Source of the DNA: Piper betle
Lineage: Eukaryota > Streptophyta > Magnoliopsida > Piperales > Piperaceae
DNA: 64,000 nt
Assembly (NCBI GenBank): GCA_033002965.1
Contig: JAURVB010000092.1
Location: 93,099-157,098 of the forward strand
Direction of reading: 5' to 3'
Shown here: piece by piece, positions 22,115 through 34,963 of the stretch
How positions within the stretch are numbered: the first letter of the stretch is position 1
Layout: each line of letters begins with the position of its first letter
The notes under the pieces: generated by a model
Database searches by the model: none
What the model was told of the DNA's origin: nothing
The model's input: the letters and a program-made list of their open reading frames with translations, nothing else
Translations under genes and position numbers: made by a program

Positions 22115-22326
22115 AGGCTTGATTTCAGAAAGTATAAAAGACTAAGATTGTATTTCATCAAATAAGATAGCCATGTACCACATTTTTATTTGAAACGTCC
22201 GCGTCGAATTATTCATGTCTTCGCTAATTCATTTGGATTTGAAAAGTATTCGTACAGGAAACAATCTCCGGTGCTGGTACAACAGTCAGTTGATAATCGA
22301 CCTGTGTTGTTTCAGCTGCAACTTCT

Positions 22327-24030
22327 TCAACTCTGTTCACCATGTTTTCTTGGACGTGAATTAGTAGGTTTTGTACTCTTATCAACAGGCTGGAGCTTGC
22401 TTCTTGGCACTTTAAAGTGTTCCTCAAGTATCCGGCGAAGAATTTCATTTTCCTTCTTCAATTCTTCAATGACTTTTTGGTGTTCTATAAGCTGAATCCA
22501 ACAAATAAAAAACAGTTTAGCAAGAATAATCTATATATACTTACCCAAAATAAAAGAACAATGTGGCTTCATTTACTGTCTGAATTGTGTAGCTTTGGAA
22601 GTGGGCGCCTTGGCCCTGCATAAATGGGAATTCACCTATCAGAATTGCAATTTTCGCCTCAAATTTTTAAAACATAGAGCTCTTAAACATCAGGTTATGA
22701 AAGCAATAGGACGGTTTAAGATCATATATGTCCGGTGAAAAGCAACGCACAGTAGAACAAACACTAGAAGAAGCCATTTTCCATCACTTACCAATTCGGC
22801 AGTCTTGCTTTCCTCCTTGTGCTCGTTCATCACTTTCTCTGATGGACTGCCCAACAACTTGGATGTAGCTACCTTGATTGCAGCTGCTTTCATTGGGTCC
22901 ATCCCTAACTTTGTGATCTCACCTGCCCACAATATTATGCCTTCAGCATTTTGAATTAGCACTAATACCAAATTATACCAATTTTCCAACATCTCAAAAG
23001 TTTTTTCAGAGAAGTGGTAACCTTCAGAACTCGAGAATAAAAGACCACAACAAAAAATAAAATACACAAAAACAGGAGATCCCCATCAACATACTTGGAA
23101 GCAACCTTACCACCAATATGATCGATGCCTTTCTGCAGGGAGCTAGAAGTGACACCAGATTTTAGTTCAGGTAATCTTGGAAAACTGGGAATCATTCCAG
23201 CACTTTTCATCATATTTGCCATGGTGTTCTTAAATTGTGGGACAAGTGAGATTAGTAAAATAACTCGAGAATGTATGAATTTCAAAAGCATCAAATAGAG
23301 AAAAACAATAAGGAAAGTACCACAAGGAAAAGTTGCACATTTTGGACTATTAATCCAGGGCTCACTGAAAGATCTGTAAAGAGACATTTCTACACTTAGT
23401 TTCTATATAGTACAAGGGTTATACATGTGAATCAAACTAATAGGCTCGTGTAAACCAAACAAACGAGTTTCTTTTATGCATGACAGCTAACCTCCCATGG
23501 GCAACATACCATACTGAGAGGCATTACCAAGGCCAAACTTAGTCCCCTTTTCAGAGAACTTCTTCCCTAGTCCCCTCAACTGTAATCACAAGGATAGAGA
23601 GTTGGTGAGAAGAAAAACTCTGAATTATGACTAAATCATGTAACAAGATAATTAGCTGAACCAAAGACAGGAGGATGCATACAGATGTAAGGATGTGTCC
23701 CCTGCCATGTTGTATTGCAGATGCAGCACCTTGGAACATCAAAAGTAGACCATCGGCTCAATAGGCACAAGAAAACTAAGAAAATGCGATAGGTGAACTG
23801 ATTGTGCATGTGTGAGTTCTAAGAACAGATTTGATGACAAAAAGAAGTGAAATGAAAAGGTGAAAACCGGAGCTATCGTCAGGTAAAAAATAATGCATAT
23901 TTTCAGTGTACTTCAACCAATGCTATAATATATAGTTAGAAAAAAAACACAGAAGAAAGTCATACTGGATTGCATCTGCTGCTTTGATTTCTGGGTCTTG
24001 TTGCGATCTGAAGAAATCATCCCAATCCAT
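22327..24030 (-). CDS. Conserved-looking coiled-coil protein of unknown function, about 8 exons
   Basis: I do not recognise this family. Proposed exons, in gene order, are 24030-23966, 23729-23683, 23579-23510, 23373-23321, 23228-23111, 22922-22792, 22615-22577 and 22491-22327. Exons 2-8 join with canonical sites and consistent phases. The protein would be about 230 aa. It starts MDWDDFFRSQQDPEIKAAD, has a basic middle (LRGLGKKFSEKGTKFGLG), a segment GMDPMKAAAIKVATSKLLG, and ends with a coiled coil (LIEHQKVIEELKKENEILRR) and a basic tail. No signal peptide or membrane helix is evident. The exon 1/2 junction is odd: canonical sites leave the frame off by one, whereas joining before AGGTGCTGC restores QGAASAIQHGRG but needs a non-AG acceptor. 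The start may also lie upstream, since the exon stays open 5' of the ATG back to an acceptor near 24120. Confidence 0.6.
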
Positions 24031-24686
24031 ATAACATAAACCCTCAGGGAGGGAATGAGCACAACGAAACTCAGGAATGAACACATCTTCCAGTGCTGTC
24101 AAAGCATCTCTTGATGAAAGCTAACAAATACCTGAACCACAAATGAAGCAAAGGGGTTCCCTCCTTTCGTACTCTATGGGAATATTATTCAAATAAAGTT
24201 CGAGGTGAAATATTTCTTGATAATTTTCAAGAACCGTTTGGATTTTATTTTTGTTGGATGAGGTGGATATTGAAGTGTTTGAGATTTATAACTGAACGGA
24301 AGCAAAGAAACTTTAAAAAATGGTTTCACAAAATAATTAAATCTTAAATTGCTGCATCGTACGTGCACTTCAAATTTACACGAGGTCTTTCCCAGTACAA
24401 ATAATGTGAATTAAGAATAATTTACAACTGCAAAAGGAGAAAGAACTAATAAGTACATGATACCAGAACATAGTTTAGAACTGGTATACAAAACTGCCAG
24501 CCATTCCAGGAACTCGGGTTGCTTTGCAACAAAAGGTCACTCCATGGTCTCAATATCTCAAATTCTAAATAGCTCGCTTCTGTTTCTTGATCAAAGAAAC
24601 AAAGATGGCACAAAACCAGAGGCCAAATAAACGCATAAAATAAAAAGCACAAAAATCATGAGCTTCATGCTTGAAGGTCACAGTCT

Positions 24687-27600
24687 TCACCAAAATTTTA
24701 GCCTGATTCCAATTGACATGGCTGTCACAGCAAATGCAGATAAAATGGTAGCGTATCCCACCAATATACTAAATGACATTAGTGGAGGCGCAGAAAGGGT
24801 GTCAACAGACAGATTTATCACTCCCGTCAGAACATTAGCCTGCATTTATAAACAGCAAAATAAGATCCTTTGGTGCTTCGTGATCTATGTTTATGAATTG
24901 AAGCATTGATTTCTAACTCACCAGAATAAAGAAACCTAGCAAATTATGGTTAACTGCTTTTTCAAGTACAGACATGTTCGACCCAGGAAGAAAATCGGAA
25001 AGCATAAAGATGGCTAAAACCTGCAAAACACAGAAAGTTAATGAATTAGATTGACCACAACAGAGCAGGCATCACTGAGATGGTCAGAAAGTTCAGACCA
25101 TTGTTTAACTAAAAAATTTGCTTCTTGTATGTTAGATTCACATTATATCCTATTCCTACAAGGCTCAGACCAACTCATTGCAGGGTGATTCAGCATTGAT
25201 TTGGTGTTCGGATTTCCCGTCAATTGCTCTCCATGATTGAAGTTAAGAGTACACACGTTTTAAGCTCATTTAAAGAGTTATATGCTGACTAGGTTGTCAA
25301 TGAGCAAAGCAAAATATGCACCAGAGAACCTAAATGCCACCTTATCACCAGGAATTACAAGTGAAGTGGCTACCAAGGAAATGATCAGATTTCTGTGGAA
25401 TACAAAAGAAAGACCCTGATCTCACCTGTAAATTTTGTGCAAATACTAGTGTTACGTATGCCAGATTGCACTGCACCATAAAAGAAGCAATCAATGACCA
25501 TATATAGAAGAAAGAGCCTCTGTATGCGTAATTTAGTAATTACTAAAAGTAAATAAATGTTTAAGCATACAACAGAATACAATGATCAACAACTGAGAAA
25601 ATAGACTTACCATTCTCCTTGACACTCTTTCAATAAACATGTCAAAAATTACTGTCAATAACCTGCGTGGAGGAATTTCCAAACAGAGATATGAATGACA
25701 ACAAAATAAATCATGGTAAAATTAACAAAGCATAAGGAACCTTTAATTGACAAAAACATTAAAAAACATCTAATAATGTGATAGAACAGTTGTTAGAACT
25801 TACCACAATAAACTACATAGGAACCACACTCTCATTTTTGCCCATTGAAAACTTTCTTTTTGGCTTGTCTGTACTGGTCTAAAAAATAAGTAATGTCCTA
25901 GTTGGACTCCAATAAGGTACATGCCCCAGTATCCTGATGAATTCCATACTTGTTAGCCACTATTACAACAGATAACAAAAGACTGAAAAGAAAGAATGGA
26001 CAATCATGTTGCGATTCTTAAAAAAACTGCAAGCTCAAAGAGATATATACAAAGATCTGTTAGACTAACCAAATATACTGAAAATGCCTTCTTTATTTTG
26101 GCTCAAAATGTGATTGCTTCTTTGATTAGAAAGGAGATACTTATTCAGTCCACAACTTAAGCAAATTTGATAACCTAAAAAATTTGAAAGGATGCTGTTA
26201 CAAACTTGCACAGAGGACTTACCAGCAAATATTACATGTGCAGAAAGTCAAATACCAGTAAGAATTATTGACCCAAGTACACCACAATAATCGGGATGGA
26301 TGCTGAAGATAGAGGTTAAAAAAGATACAGCAGCAAGTGTAAAAAAGAAGTTCCAATGCACCCCATATTCACCTACATGAACCTGTCCCAAAAAAACAAA
26401 AAAAGGTCTAGACAAGACAGAGAGACGTGAAGTAATAAGAAAATCAGATGGTGTTGACAAGACAGAGAGACGTGAAGTAATAAGAAAATCAGATGGTGTT
26501 TACTCTTCAATGGTTCTATCCCAAAGGAACTAGTATATTCCTATTTGCCATTAGCATCACTCCTTAAACACGAAAAAAAAAGGTGACAATGGATTCTAGA
26601 TTTATACAGGCCACAGAGTCCAGAATCTTTAAGGAGCAATTCAAAAAATTGTAAATTGCAACACTGCTTATAAAATAAACAATGTTTGCAATTAAATTAC
26701 TGAGATGAAAGAAGGAAGCTAAATTAGCACCTGATAATCTAGCTCAGATGTGAAAATAAGCCGACCAAATCCAAACAATAATAATGGGCTAATGGAACGA
26801 AGAACTGTTTTCAACTTCCTGTAGAAGAAAGTAACATAGTAAATAAAAGTCTTATATGCTAACAAACTTTGTAAAGATTCCATCAGTTTAATGTCAACAC
26901 ATGCAAGAACTTACAACATTGTGCTTTGCGAGTAGCAATTCCAAAAAGAAAAAGAAAAAAGAAAAGAAAAAAGAATCTACAGGTATTACTCACACTGTAG
27001 TGACATTTCGAGCTTGTTTTGAAACCAAGGCATTTGCTACAACAAATGAACCCACCCCAAGATCCATCTGTGAGCAAGAAAAGAGCATCTGTGAACTAAT
27101 AAATCTAACTGCAAAGCAAATAGCTCTAAAATAAAAAATTTGCATAGACAATAACAGTTGATAGTTAAAATAACCAAACTACTGTATGCTCACTTGTAGA
27201 TAATTTTAAGCAGATAAAATCAGAACGGCCAGCAAATAGCATCAAACCTCAAAAGCTCTCGATAGAATTTTTTACTTAAAAAATGTATCAGCCCATTTTC
27301 TTAAAATTTTGGTGCAAAGATCATGGTTTTGAGCACAGAAACTCTAAGCATGTGTTGTTCTTTACATATATAGCAATATGACACTCATAACAACTAGAAT
27401 GACCAAGGCATATAATCTGATGTAACGTACATGAATTCCAAGCAGAAAGGTATATATCAAGTTTTATTTACTTACTAGTCCTGTACCATATGTTTCAGTT
27501 TTTGCATACCGCCGAGGGTATATGTTAAAATCAACAGCAAGTATGCACAAGGAAGTCACAATCATCTACATCAAAAAGGGTGAAGAAAAACCTTTGTCAT

Positions 27601-29257
27601 CACATGGTAAATAAGAGAACTTAACTATATATACAATTACATAAAGTACCATACCATCGACACACGATATGATGATATACTTGATCTAACTGAAGCTGAA
27701 GGCAAAGTTCCACCTTTTACATAAGGAGAAAGTGGAGAGTAGCACCTAATACAAATAATATTAAACACGATATTAAGCAAGGTAATTCACTAGGCCAATT
27801 AGATAGTTAATCCATACTTATGCATTTAAACTATCGACCATGTGGATTATACAAGAAATTTGAGTACCTTTTAACCAGAATGCTAACGATCAGCAGAAAT
27901 AACAGGCATCCTGCTAACAGATAAGCCCAGTCTGAAAGAATCTAATATATAAAGGAGGATTTAAAATGACACAACCATCACATCCCAATTCATCGCATGG
28001 AAGCTACATAGACGTTTTGTGAGATGCAGTAAGAGGCTTACTGTAAAAACTAAACCCATCGGTAGTAGGACAAAAAAGAAATCCATAACCAGAGGTAAGA
28101 AGAACATTCTCCATTTCCTGTCAGCATTCACCAATTTGTCATTCTTCTTACTCGATATCTCTGTTAAAAGAAAAAAATCATAACAAAATAAAGGCCAAAT
28201 AGTTGCATACACATGGACAGTTCCTAATCTTTTCCCTCGTTTGAGGTTTGTAACAAGATGAGCATCATACATAATAAATTTGCCACTTAGTTCCTGCATG
28301 AATTTTGTGTCATCAACTCAATCATAAAACCAATCAATTGATGATGTACAATGTTTGCCACCAACCCCACCATAGCTGGAATAAGGGTTGCGCATGACTC
28401 ATGACAATGATAATGATTATGGACAATACCTGAAGAGTCAAGAGTAGGTCCAGCTAAAGAGTAAAGCCCATACACCCAACTCCAATGGTTTGGAATTAGA
28501 TAGATAATAGGATTGTAACTTTTTTCAGAAGATAGCACATATCTTTCTATTCTATTTTCAAAGTTCAAAATTTTTACGCCTAACGTGGATGGATAGCCAA
28601 CTCCACTTACAGATATTAAAATCACAGTCAATTGATAGAATAGGATGCCCACGATCAGCCGGAAAAACGTGGTTACAGAGTAAAGCCATGAAGTCGTGAC
28701 TTCACAAAAAAGTATAACATAATCATTATTACGCGCACAGAACTATGGAAAGGAAAACTCAACCATATCAGTTGGAGTGGGTTATCAATTGGACTAGGTC
28801 ACCGTCAAAATCACAGATAACAGTTTCAATTTTGAGGAGGAAGTAATTATTCGTGATAGACAAGACAAAATTGTTAGGCCACTCCTGCATTTATAAAAAA
28901 TAAATGAATAAGAAACAAACTTATTACCATTAACAGAGCTGGAGCCCCAACATCGCCGAAGAACCATAAGAATCTGAGGAAGAATCAAAGAGGAACAATA
29001 AATAAAATTGAATCGAGCCAAATTAAGACTAGAGAAAGAAAAGGATCAAAACTAAGAAACTGACAGGAACAATAGCTGAAAGGGCAGCAATCTCAAGCAT
29101 GGAAGAACCGGACAGGTTGCTAACGAAACTGAGCAACAACAAAAAAAAAAATGTTTAGAGCAAATCAAGGAGAAGTTGTGTGAGCAACCGGCCAGATAAA
29201 ATCTTACTCTTCTTTGAGCTGCCTGTTGGGGTTGAAGGTTCTCGGGCCAGTACCCAT
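24687..29257 (-). CDS. GPI inositol acyltransferase, PIG-W/GWT1 homologue, 16 exons
   Basis: Exons are 29257-29208, 29128-29065, 28973-28928, 28160-28042, 27941-27868, 27745-27655, 27565-27476, 27067-26994, 26818-26731, 26382-26256, 26174-26070, 25933-25804, 25662-25611, 25470-25426, 25020-24922 and 24839-24687. All borders are canonical and every phase fits, giving 468 aa. The family markers are all visible: N-terminal [13 protein letters not shown], then [20 protein letters not shown] followed by MDLGVGSFV (residues about 158-187), [21 protein letters not shown] and the C-terminal [15 protein letters not shown] ending LKFW. About 12 hydrophobic helices are present. The enzyme acylates the inositol of glucosaminyl-phosphatidylinositol in the ER, an early step of GPI-anchor synthesis. 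No lesion was found. Long frames inside introns (for example 28287-28652) are not coding. Confidence 0.93.
26411..26500. repeat. Perfect 45-bp tandem duplication in PIG-W-like intron 9
   Basis: Units 26411-26455 and 26456-26500 (gacaagacagagagacgtga through ggtgtt) appear identical, so the duplication is recent. Confidence 0.9.
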
Positions 29258-30099
29258 CACTACAACAAAATGAAGACGAAGGAGAGTGGTGGGGAGAAGT
29301 AGTTGGCTATGGTAAAGACGTCGCCGGAGAAGACGAAGGTGCCGACGGGGCGGTGGGCAGGCAGATGAGTCTGAATTTGATGATCACACGATTAGAAATT
29401 GTTACTGGTCATACGCCCATCACCCTCCATGTGTTTGACAGTTTCCATTATCTTTTCTTCATCAAAAAGACCGAAATAACAGCCCGAGTTTTACTGACAA
29501 GAAAATTTTTTTAAAAAAGAAAAAAAAACCTAACTTCATCATACATTTAAAAAAAACGATTTCTACTCAAAATTTCATTATCCTCCATAAACCAAGAAAA
29601 AAGGAACAATCTAACTCCCCAGTGAGTTTAAATAAGATAATCAGTATAATATTTTTCATAAGAATAAAATATATCTTATGAAAATACAATATCACGACTG
29701 ACAAACTCATTCTTATTTATTTATTTTTTATTTTGATTTAAGCTATCATCTGGCCAACATTTTTTTTCCATGCAATTTATAATCTGGTCATTTGCAAAAT
29801 TTTTAAACAATAAATAAATATAATTTTCTCTTTTTTATGGTATACACACAAGATAATTACTCAACGCGAGAAAGGAAGTTAAAAATGAAACATGAGAATG
29901 GAAGAGAAATAATCTGTTAAAAAGTCTTACACTCAGCCAGCTATTTAATTTAAGTATTAACTTACTTTTAACTTCTGATAATAAAAATTTAACAACTTGA
30001 AAGGATTGAAAAGTGATGGTTCAAAATAAAAGATAATACAAAACTAGCCTGCTACATGAGGTAAAACATCGCCATTTGAAGGTTGATTGTACTGTTGGA

Positions 30100-31880
30100 C
30101 TTGATTGTTGCTCATCTCCTAGCTTACAAATATAGAACTATGCTCAAGCGAATGAGCCAAACTCACCTTGTGCTCGAACTCGACTAGAATAGCTCGAAGT
30201 TCACTTAAACTTGACTTGAAATTGAACAAATTTTGAACATATATGCTCGAACTCAATTCGAATATTTCTAATACTGTTTAAGCTCAAAACACTTAAACTG
30301 TTTAATTTTAAAGAGCTTGAAACCAGCTCGTTTAGGAACTTAAAACAAGATCGCTTGAAAGCTCGAACTGGCTTATTTAGGAGCTCGAAACCGGCTCGTT
30401 TAGGAATTCAAAACCGGCTCATTTGGGAGTTTGAAACCGGCTTATTTGAAAGCTCGAAATCAGATCGTTCATAAGCTTGAAAATAACTCATTTTGGATAA
30501 AAACATACAGTTATATAACTTACAAATTAACAAAATAGTCTATCATAATCATAATACACTCATCACTCATCAAACAATCAACCATCCTCATCATAATAAA
30601 AATATCCCTAGCTCATCCTATTCACATCGATTTTATTATATTTTTCTAAATTACGCTACAATTAAGTAACATGCTCAAATTTAATTTATTTAATTAAATA
30701 ATTAGCATTCATTAAGTATAACTCAAATCAAATAAATATCACCTCATCCACTATCAAGCATTTATCACATCAAACAATCAATCCCAGTATATTGTATTAA
30801 TAATTATCAATTTTAAATAAATAAATTAGAAGTAATTATACCTTGCGGCAATCAACCACGACTAGGAATTTGTTGTGTGTCTCAAAACTTGAATTCGGCC
30901 CTCGGCAGCCCCCAAAGTTTGATCGTGTTCGACTGGATGAGTTTGGCAGAAGAACCGGCGAATTCCAGCGAATCCAGTTTTCGGACGGGTTCCGGTGGCT
31001 TACGGCGGTTTTCCGACTGTTACCGGCGGCGGCTACTGGCGGGATGGTGGTAGGGTGGGGTACCGTTGGCACCGGCTCGGTGAGCCCGATGCATCTACGA
31101 CGTTGACAAGGTCGGCGGAGGCGGCTCGCCGGGAAAAAGGGTAAAACAGGAGCGGTCGGTGGTGGGGTGACGAAATCCGACCGGGATGGGCGGCGCTGGG
31201 ATCCGCTCCGGTCGAGGAAGGTCGCGGGAGGGTCGGCAATGTCGATGAGGCGACTGGACGGCGGCGGCGACGGTCGCCGACAGCGGGATCGGCGACTGGA
31301 GCGCGGCTGCTTCGTCGCGTCGTGGAGGCCGGGCGAAGGCCGGACGGCGAGGGGAATGGTCAGAGATGTTCTGGCGGTGACCCGAGCCGTCGATCGACGG
31401 TGGTGCGGCGGCCGGAGGCGGCCTCAGCGACGGAAAAGGAGGGCGGCGTCGAGGGTAGGGGAACGAGAAGCGTCCGGAGGGGGGCGGAAGACGGTGGTTA
31501 TATCGTAAATAAAAATTGACACGCGTTTAAGTTAAATTAAAAATAATAATTAATTTGTAATATAATTTTAAATTTTTTTAATAAAATATAATAAATATTA
31601 TAATATTAAAATAACGTACATATAAAGTCCTTTGCATCTTAATTTATTATTTAGCTTAAAAATAATTTTACGATAAAATATATAAAAAAATATTAAATAT
31701 TTTTATATACGAATAACTTATATTTTTATTATTTATTATCATATATTCAAGTACATTTGACTCTTATCATTCATAACTCACGGTCGATTTTGACTCAAGT
31801 ATACGGTTCATAAAACTGACTTGACCCAAACCAAAAATTAAATTACCTAATTCGTTAATAATAAAATTTTGAATCGAGTT
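30100..31880. repeat. GC-cored repeat with AT-rich arms (copy B)
   Basis: The left arm is rich in gctcgaa words and contains a 23-24 bp tandem array (30316-30480). The core at 30840-31500 is very G/C-rich, with overlapping open frames on both strands and no known domain. The right arm resumes AT-rich DNA at 31502 with a junction like that of copy A and ends with gacttgacccaaacc. The shared architecture suggests one repeat family, probably non-autonomous; class not determined. Confidence 0.45.
30316..30480 (+). repeat. 23-24 bp tandem array, about 7 copies
   Basis: The unit is close to gaaaccggctcgtttaggagct, imperfectly repeated (aaccagctcgtttaggaact, aaaccggctcgtttaggaat, aaaccggctcatttgggagt and so on) without spacers. 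It is an ordinary tandem minisatellite within the left arm of the repeat, not a CRISPR array. Confidence 0.8.
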
Positions 31881-31942
31881 ACAAGTTTTACACGTGTGTT
31901 TATTTATAGATATCAGATCATGTAAGAACCCGATTATAGATA

Positions 31943-31969
31943 TAATATATATATATATATATATATATA
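31943..31969. repeat. (TA)n microsatellite
   Basis: About 13 TA dinucleotides in AT-rich intergenic DNA. A second tg/ta tract lies at 32276-32307. Confidence 0.9.
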
Positions 31970-34963
31970 CGGTAATGAACGGTAAATCTTTTATCTTATC
32001 CGTATTTTTAGTGGTCCATTAGATAGAACTCTAGGTACTATTTTTGTTTGATAAATTTATACTCAATGATAAAAAAAATACATGTTAAAAATTTATTTCA
32101 CCGGTGATATTTAATTGTGACATTAATTTTTATATATCTTAACTTACACAATTATTCTACTTTTTAGTTTTTGTTTCTACGTTTTTTAAGAAAACTTATA
32201 AATTGTATGCTTTATTCAATTAAGTATTATCAAATACTTTGATCTTTTATCAATATTTTAAAATTGCTTAATGTGGTGTGTGTGTATATATATATATATA
32301 TATATTTAGAATACTTTTTTACGTGATTAAATCCACTAAAATTTGGTATGATTTTGATTAGTGTATTAAAGTAATCTCTTTTGCTTATAAAAATATTTTT
32401 TTATTAACTTCTGCTACCAAGTTATCAAATTTCTTAGCGTGATTCGATCAATTTCATACATTGGTTCGATTTTTAATATGGTTACAAAATCTAATGATTG
32501 GCGTTGCCCGAATCACATCCCACCTGGCATTCTCATTTAGCGATGCAATAAGCAAGCCTAGACTAAATATAAAGTCTGCACAAAAGAGAGACTGGTTTTG
32601 GGATTTAGAGAAGAAAAGAATGAAGGAAATAGAGTTGGAACAGGAAGAAGAGAAGGATCTGGTCAGCTGTGCTTTATAAGCAGAGCAACCGAGTTGGTAA
32701 AGTTTGAGCCCTGATGGAAAGAGATCAACTAACCCATCCATGTTTTCCCCCTGCTTATTAAGTTTAAGTTGAGGAGATGATACAGTGCATGGATGGATGG
32801 CGATGGAACCACCACCAGAAAACATCTGTCGTCGTGCCACCATGAAATTCAGACTTCTTACTTGTGTACTTAATCTTCCAAACACATTAACCTCATTATG
32901 TAAGCCCTACTTAAAAGGTTCAAATTAAAAGTATAATTAAATAAGTTAATTATATGAGGTCCAATTTATCTTAAATTTTACCTTAATCTGTGTGTCTCTC
33001 TAACTATTAATCTACTTAATATCAAGCATTCTAGATGTCTCTTTCATAATATATATTTTTTTATTTTTCTTAAATTTAAAAAACTTTAGAGGCTCGAGCT
33101 ATATAGACCATTAAATTATAATTAATGGTTCAAATTAAATTTTAAATAAATTTAGTCTTATGCTTAATCTAATAATTTTCTCTCTGTCTCCCGTCCCCTC
33201 TCTCCATCCCCGACTCTCTCTCCCTCCCCTTGTGTTTTTGAGTTCATCTTACTTTTTTATTTTATTTGATTTGAAAATTTTGTATGAAATAAAAACGTAG
33301 CAAGGTTTTAGAGGTTGATAACTTTACTATATATTATTTTTTATTTTTATAAAACATGAATTTTATTTGAATAAAAATTAATATTTTTTGTAGGAAATAA
33401 AAAGTAAGCTTAATAAAGACAAATGACAAACAATGTTCCAATAATTATTTGACAAGGTATATATATATTTCTTCCTACTTCTTACGTCTTAACTTAGAAG
33501 TAAATCAACCTATGAATTTTATTTTCTAATTTTAGAATTTCATTCAAACATAAATTTATTTAAATTATTTTTAAAAAAAATAGTTTTGGATTTTTATATT
33601 AGGAATCTCCAATAACAATAATTTTGTCTACAAAAAAATTATTTATGATTTGAAAAATTAGTTTTTTGAAATTATCTTTTCTATTTGATATTTATATTAT
33701 CAAAATTTATGTTTTATTTTATTTAACATCTTTCTAATTACAAAATTACTATTTTTATCTATCAAGACTCCAATAATAATTTTAAAATTATCTCTATTAT
33801 CCCAATTATTTCTATTTATGTATAATATACTGCATTTTTACGGAAAATATTTATTTATATTTAAAAAATAAATATAAAAAAACAGAAATTTTCATAATCC
33901 ACCCACTTAACATACCGGTAACATGCCAACAAAAGTTTAAATAAAGTAAAACAAAGCAAAGGTAGGCTTCATGCGATCTCTCCTCAATATATAAAAATTG
34001 ACTCTGAATTTATTGTTTTGAGAAAAAAAAATCGATGTTTGGTATAAAAAAATGGTAATTTTTTTCATTTATATTAGATTCCCTTTAATAATTTTAACCA
34101 AAATATTTAGAAAGCACTATTTAATTTCAATGTTGTGTAAAAAAATGTTCTAAGTCATTGTTTGTTAAAATAAAATTTCATATTAATATAGTACAAAAGA
34201 ATAAATAAATCAAAACCGTACTAAAAGGACCCGTAAGTCTAATTAACTCGAACTTAAAAGACGGGTCAGACAAAAACTCACCCAGCCTTGGTCTGAGTCA
34301 TTAATAAATTTTGTACTTTTAAACTTTAAAGGCTAAATTATCATGAATCTTATACTATGCTTTTAATTAAAACATTGGAAGTATAGGTGAGCTTGTTTAT
34401 AAGAGACAAACCTTTCTTATTAAAACATTGGAAGTGTTGGTGCAAATTTATGCATGGTCTGGCGAGACCGAGTTTGTGTCATCTTAAAATTAATTATAAA
34501 TGAGAGAGTTTAACATTTAAGTAATTTGGAGAGGGACATAAAAAATGTAAAAAGCCCAAAAATAAAATTAATAATTGTAGCCTAATTTTCCTCTATCAAG
34601 TGTATAAGCCCTTACGTCCCCGGAAATATTAACTATCATCACAATAATATATTAGGTCTCCCTCGCTATATCATTTTAAGAAACTATTTATGGTTAAATT
34701 AAGAAAGCAGAAGATTAGTTGTTCGTGTTTAAACAATTTAAGCTCATTGTTTATGGTTGAAGTAAGTTAGTAACCTTCTTTCTCCTATTTCTCACCACCA
34801 CTTTTATTATTCTCAATTTTCAACCTCTTCTCTTCCTCACAATCCCACCCAACTATGTTCCAATTGTAGTTATGTCTTGATCACTCACACCACTCCCCTC
34901 TCCCCATGCCTCCTCCTACCAACTCCATGTCCCCCCTGAAAGGTCTTTAGCTCCCCTCCCCTC

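Larger units (their letters stand above)
29258..34963. other. Intergenic, 5.7 kb, AT-rich with GC-cored repeat
   Basis: No gene supported. The stretch holds the PIG-W promoter side, the repeat at 30100-31880, two (TA)n tracts, and otherwise AT-rich DNA. A 143-aa minus-strand frame at 32454-32885 has no domain and overlaps an unrelated plus-strand frame, so it is left out. Confidence 0.55.

Noticed and set aside
24446..24652. 68-aa frame as possible first exon of the unknown coiled-coil gene
   Set aside because: It sits in the 3' flank of the PIG-W homologue, lacks a donor that joins the next exon in frame, and has no conserved look.
28287..28652. 121-aa minus-strand open frame
   Set aside because: It lies wholly within intron 3 of the PIG-W homologue. 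The flanking exons join in phase and match the family without it.
30316..30480. CRISPR-like array of about 24-bp units
   Set aside because: Units are directly adjacent with no unique spacers and are imperfect, and the context is plant nuclear DNA. It is a minisatellite.
32680..32720. tRNA-like agagcaaccgagttggtaaag
   Set aside because: Only a D-arm-like word; no acceptor stem or T-arm could be paired.
32454..32885. 143-aa minus-strand open frame
   Set aside because: No family resemblance, a competing plus-strand frame, and no exon-like borders.
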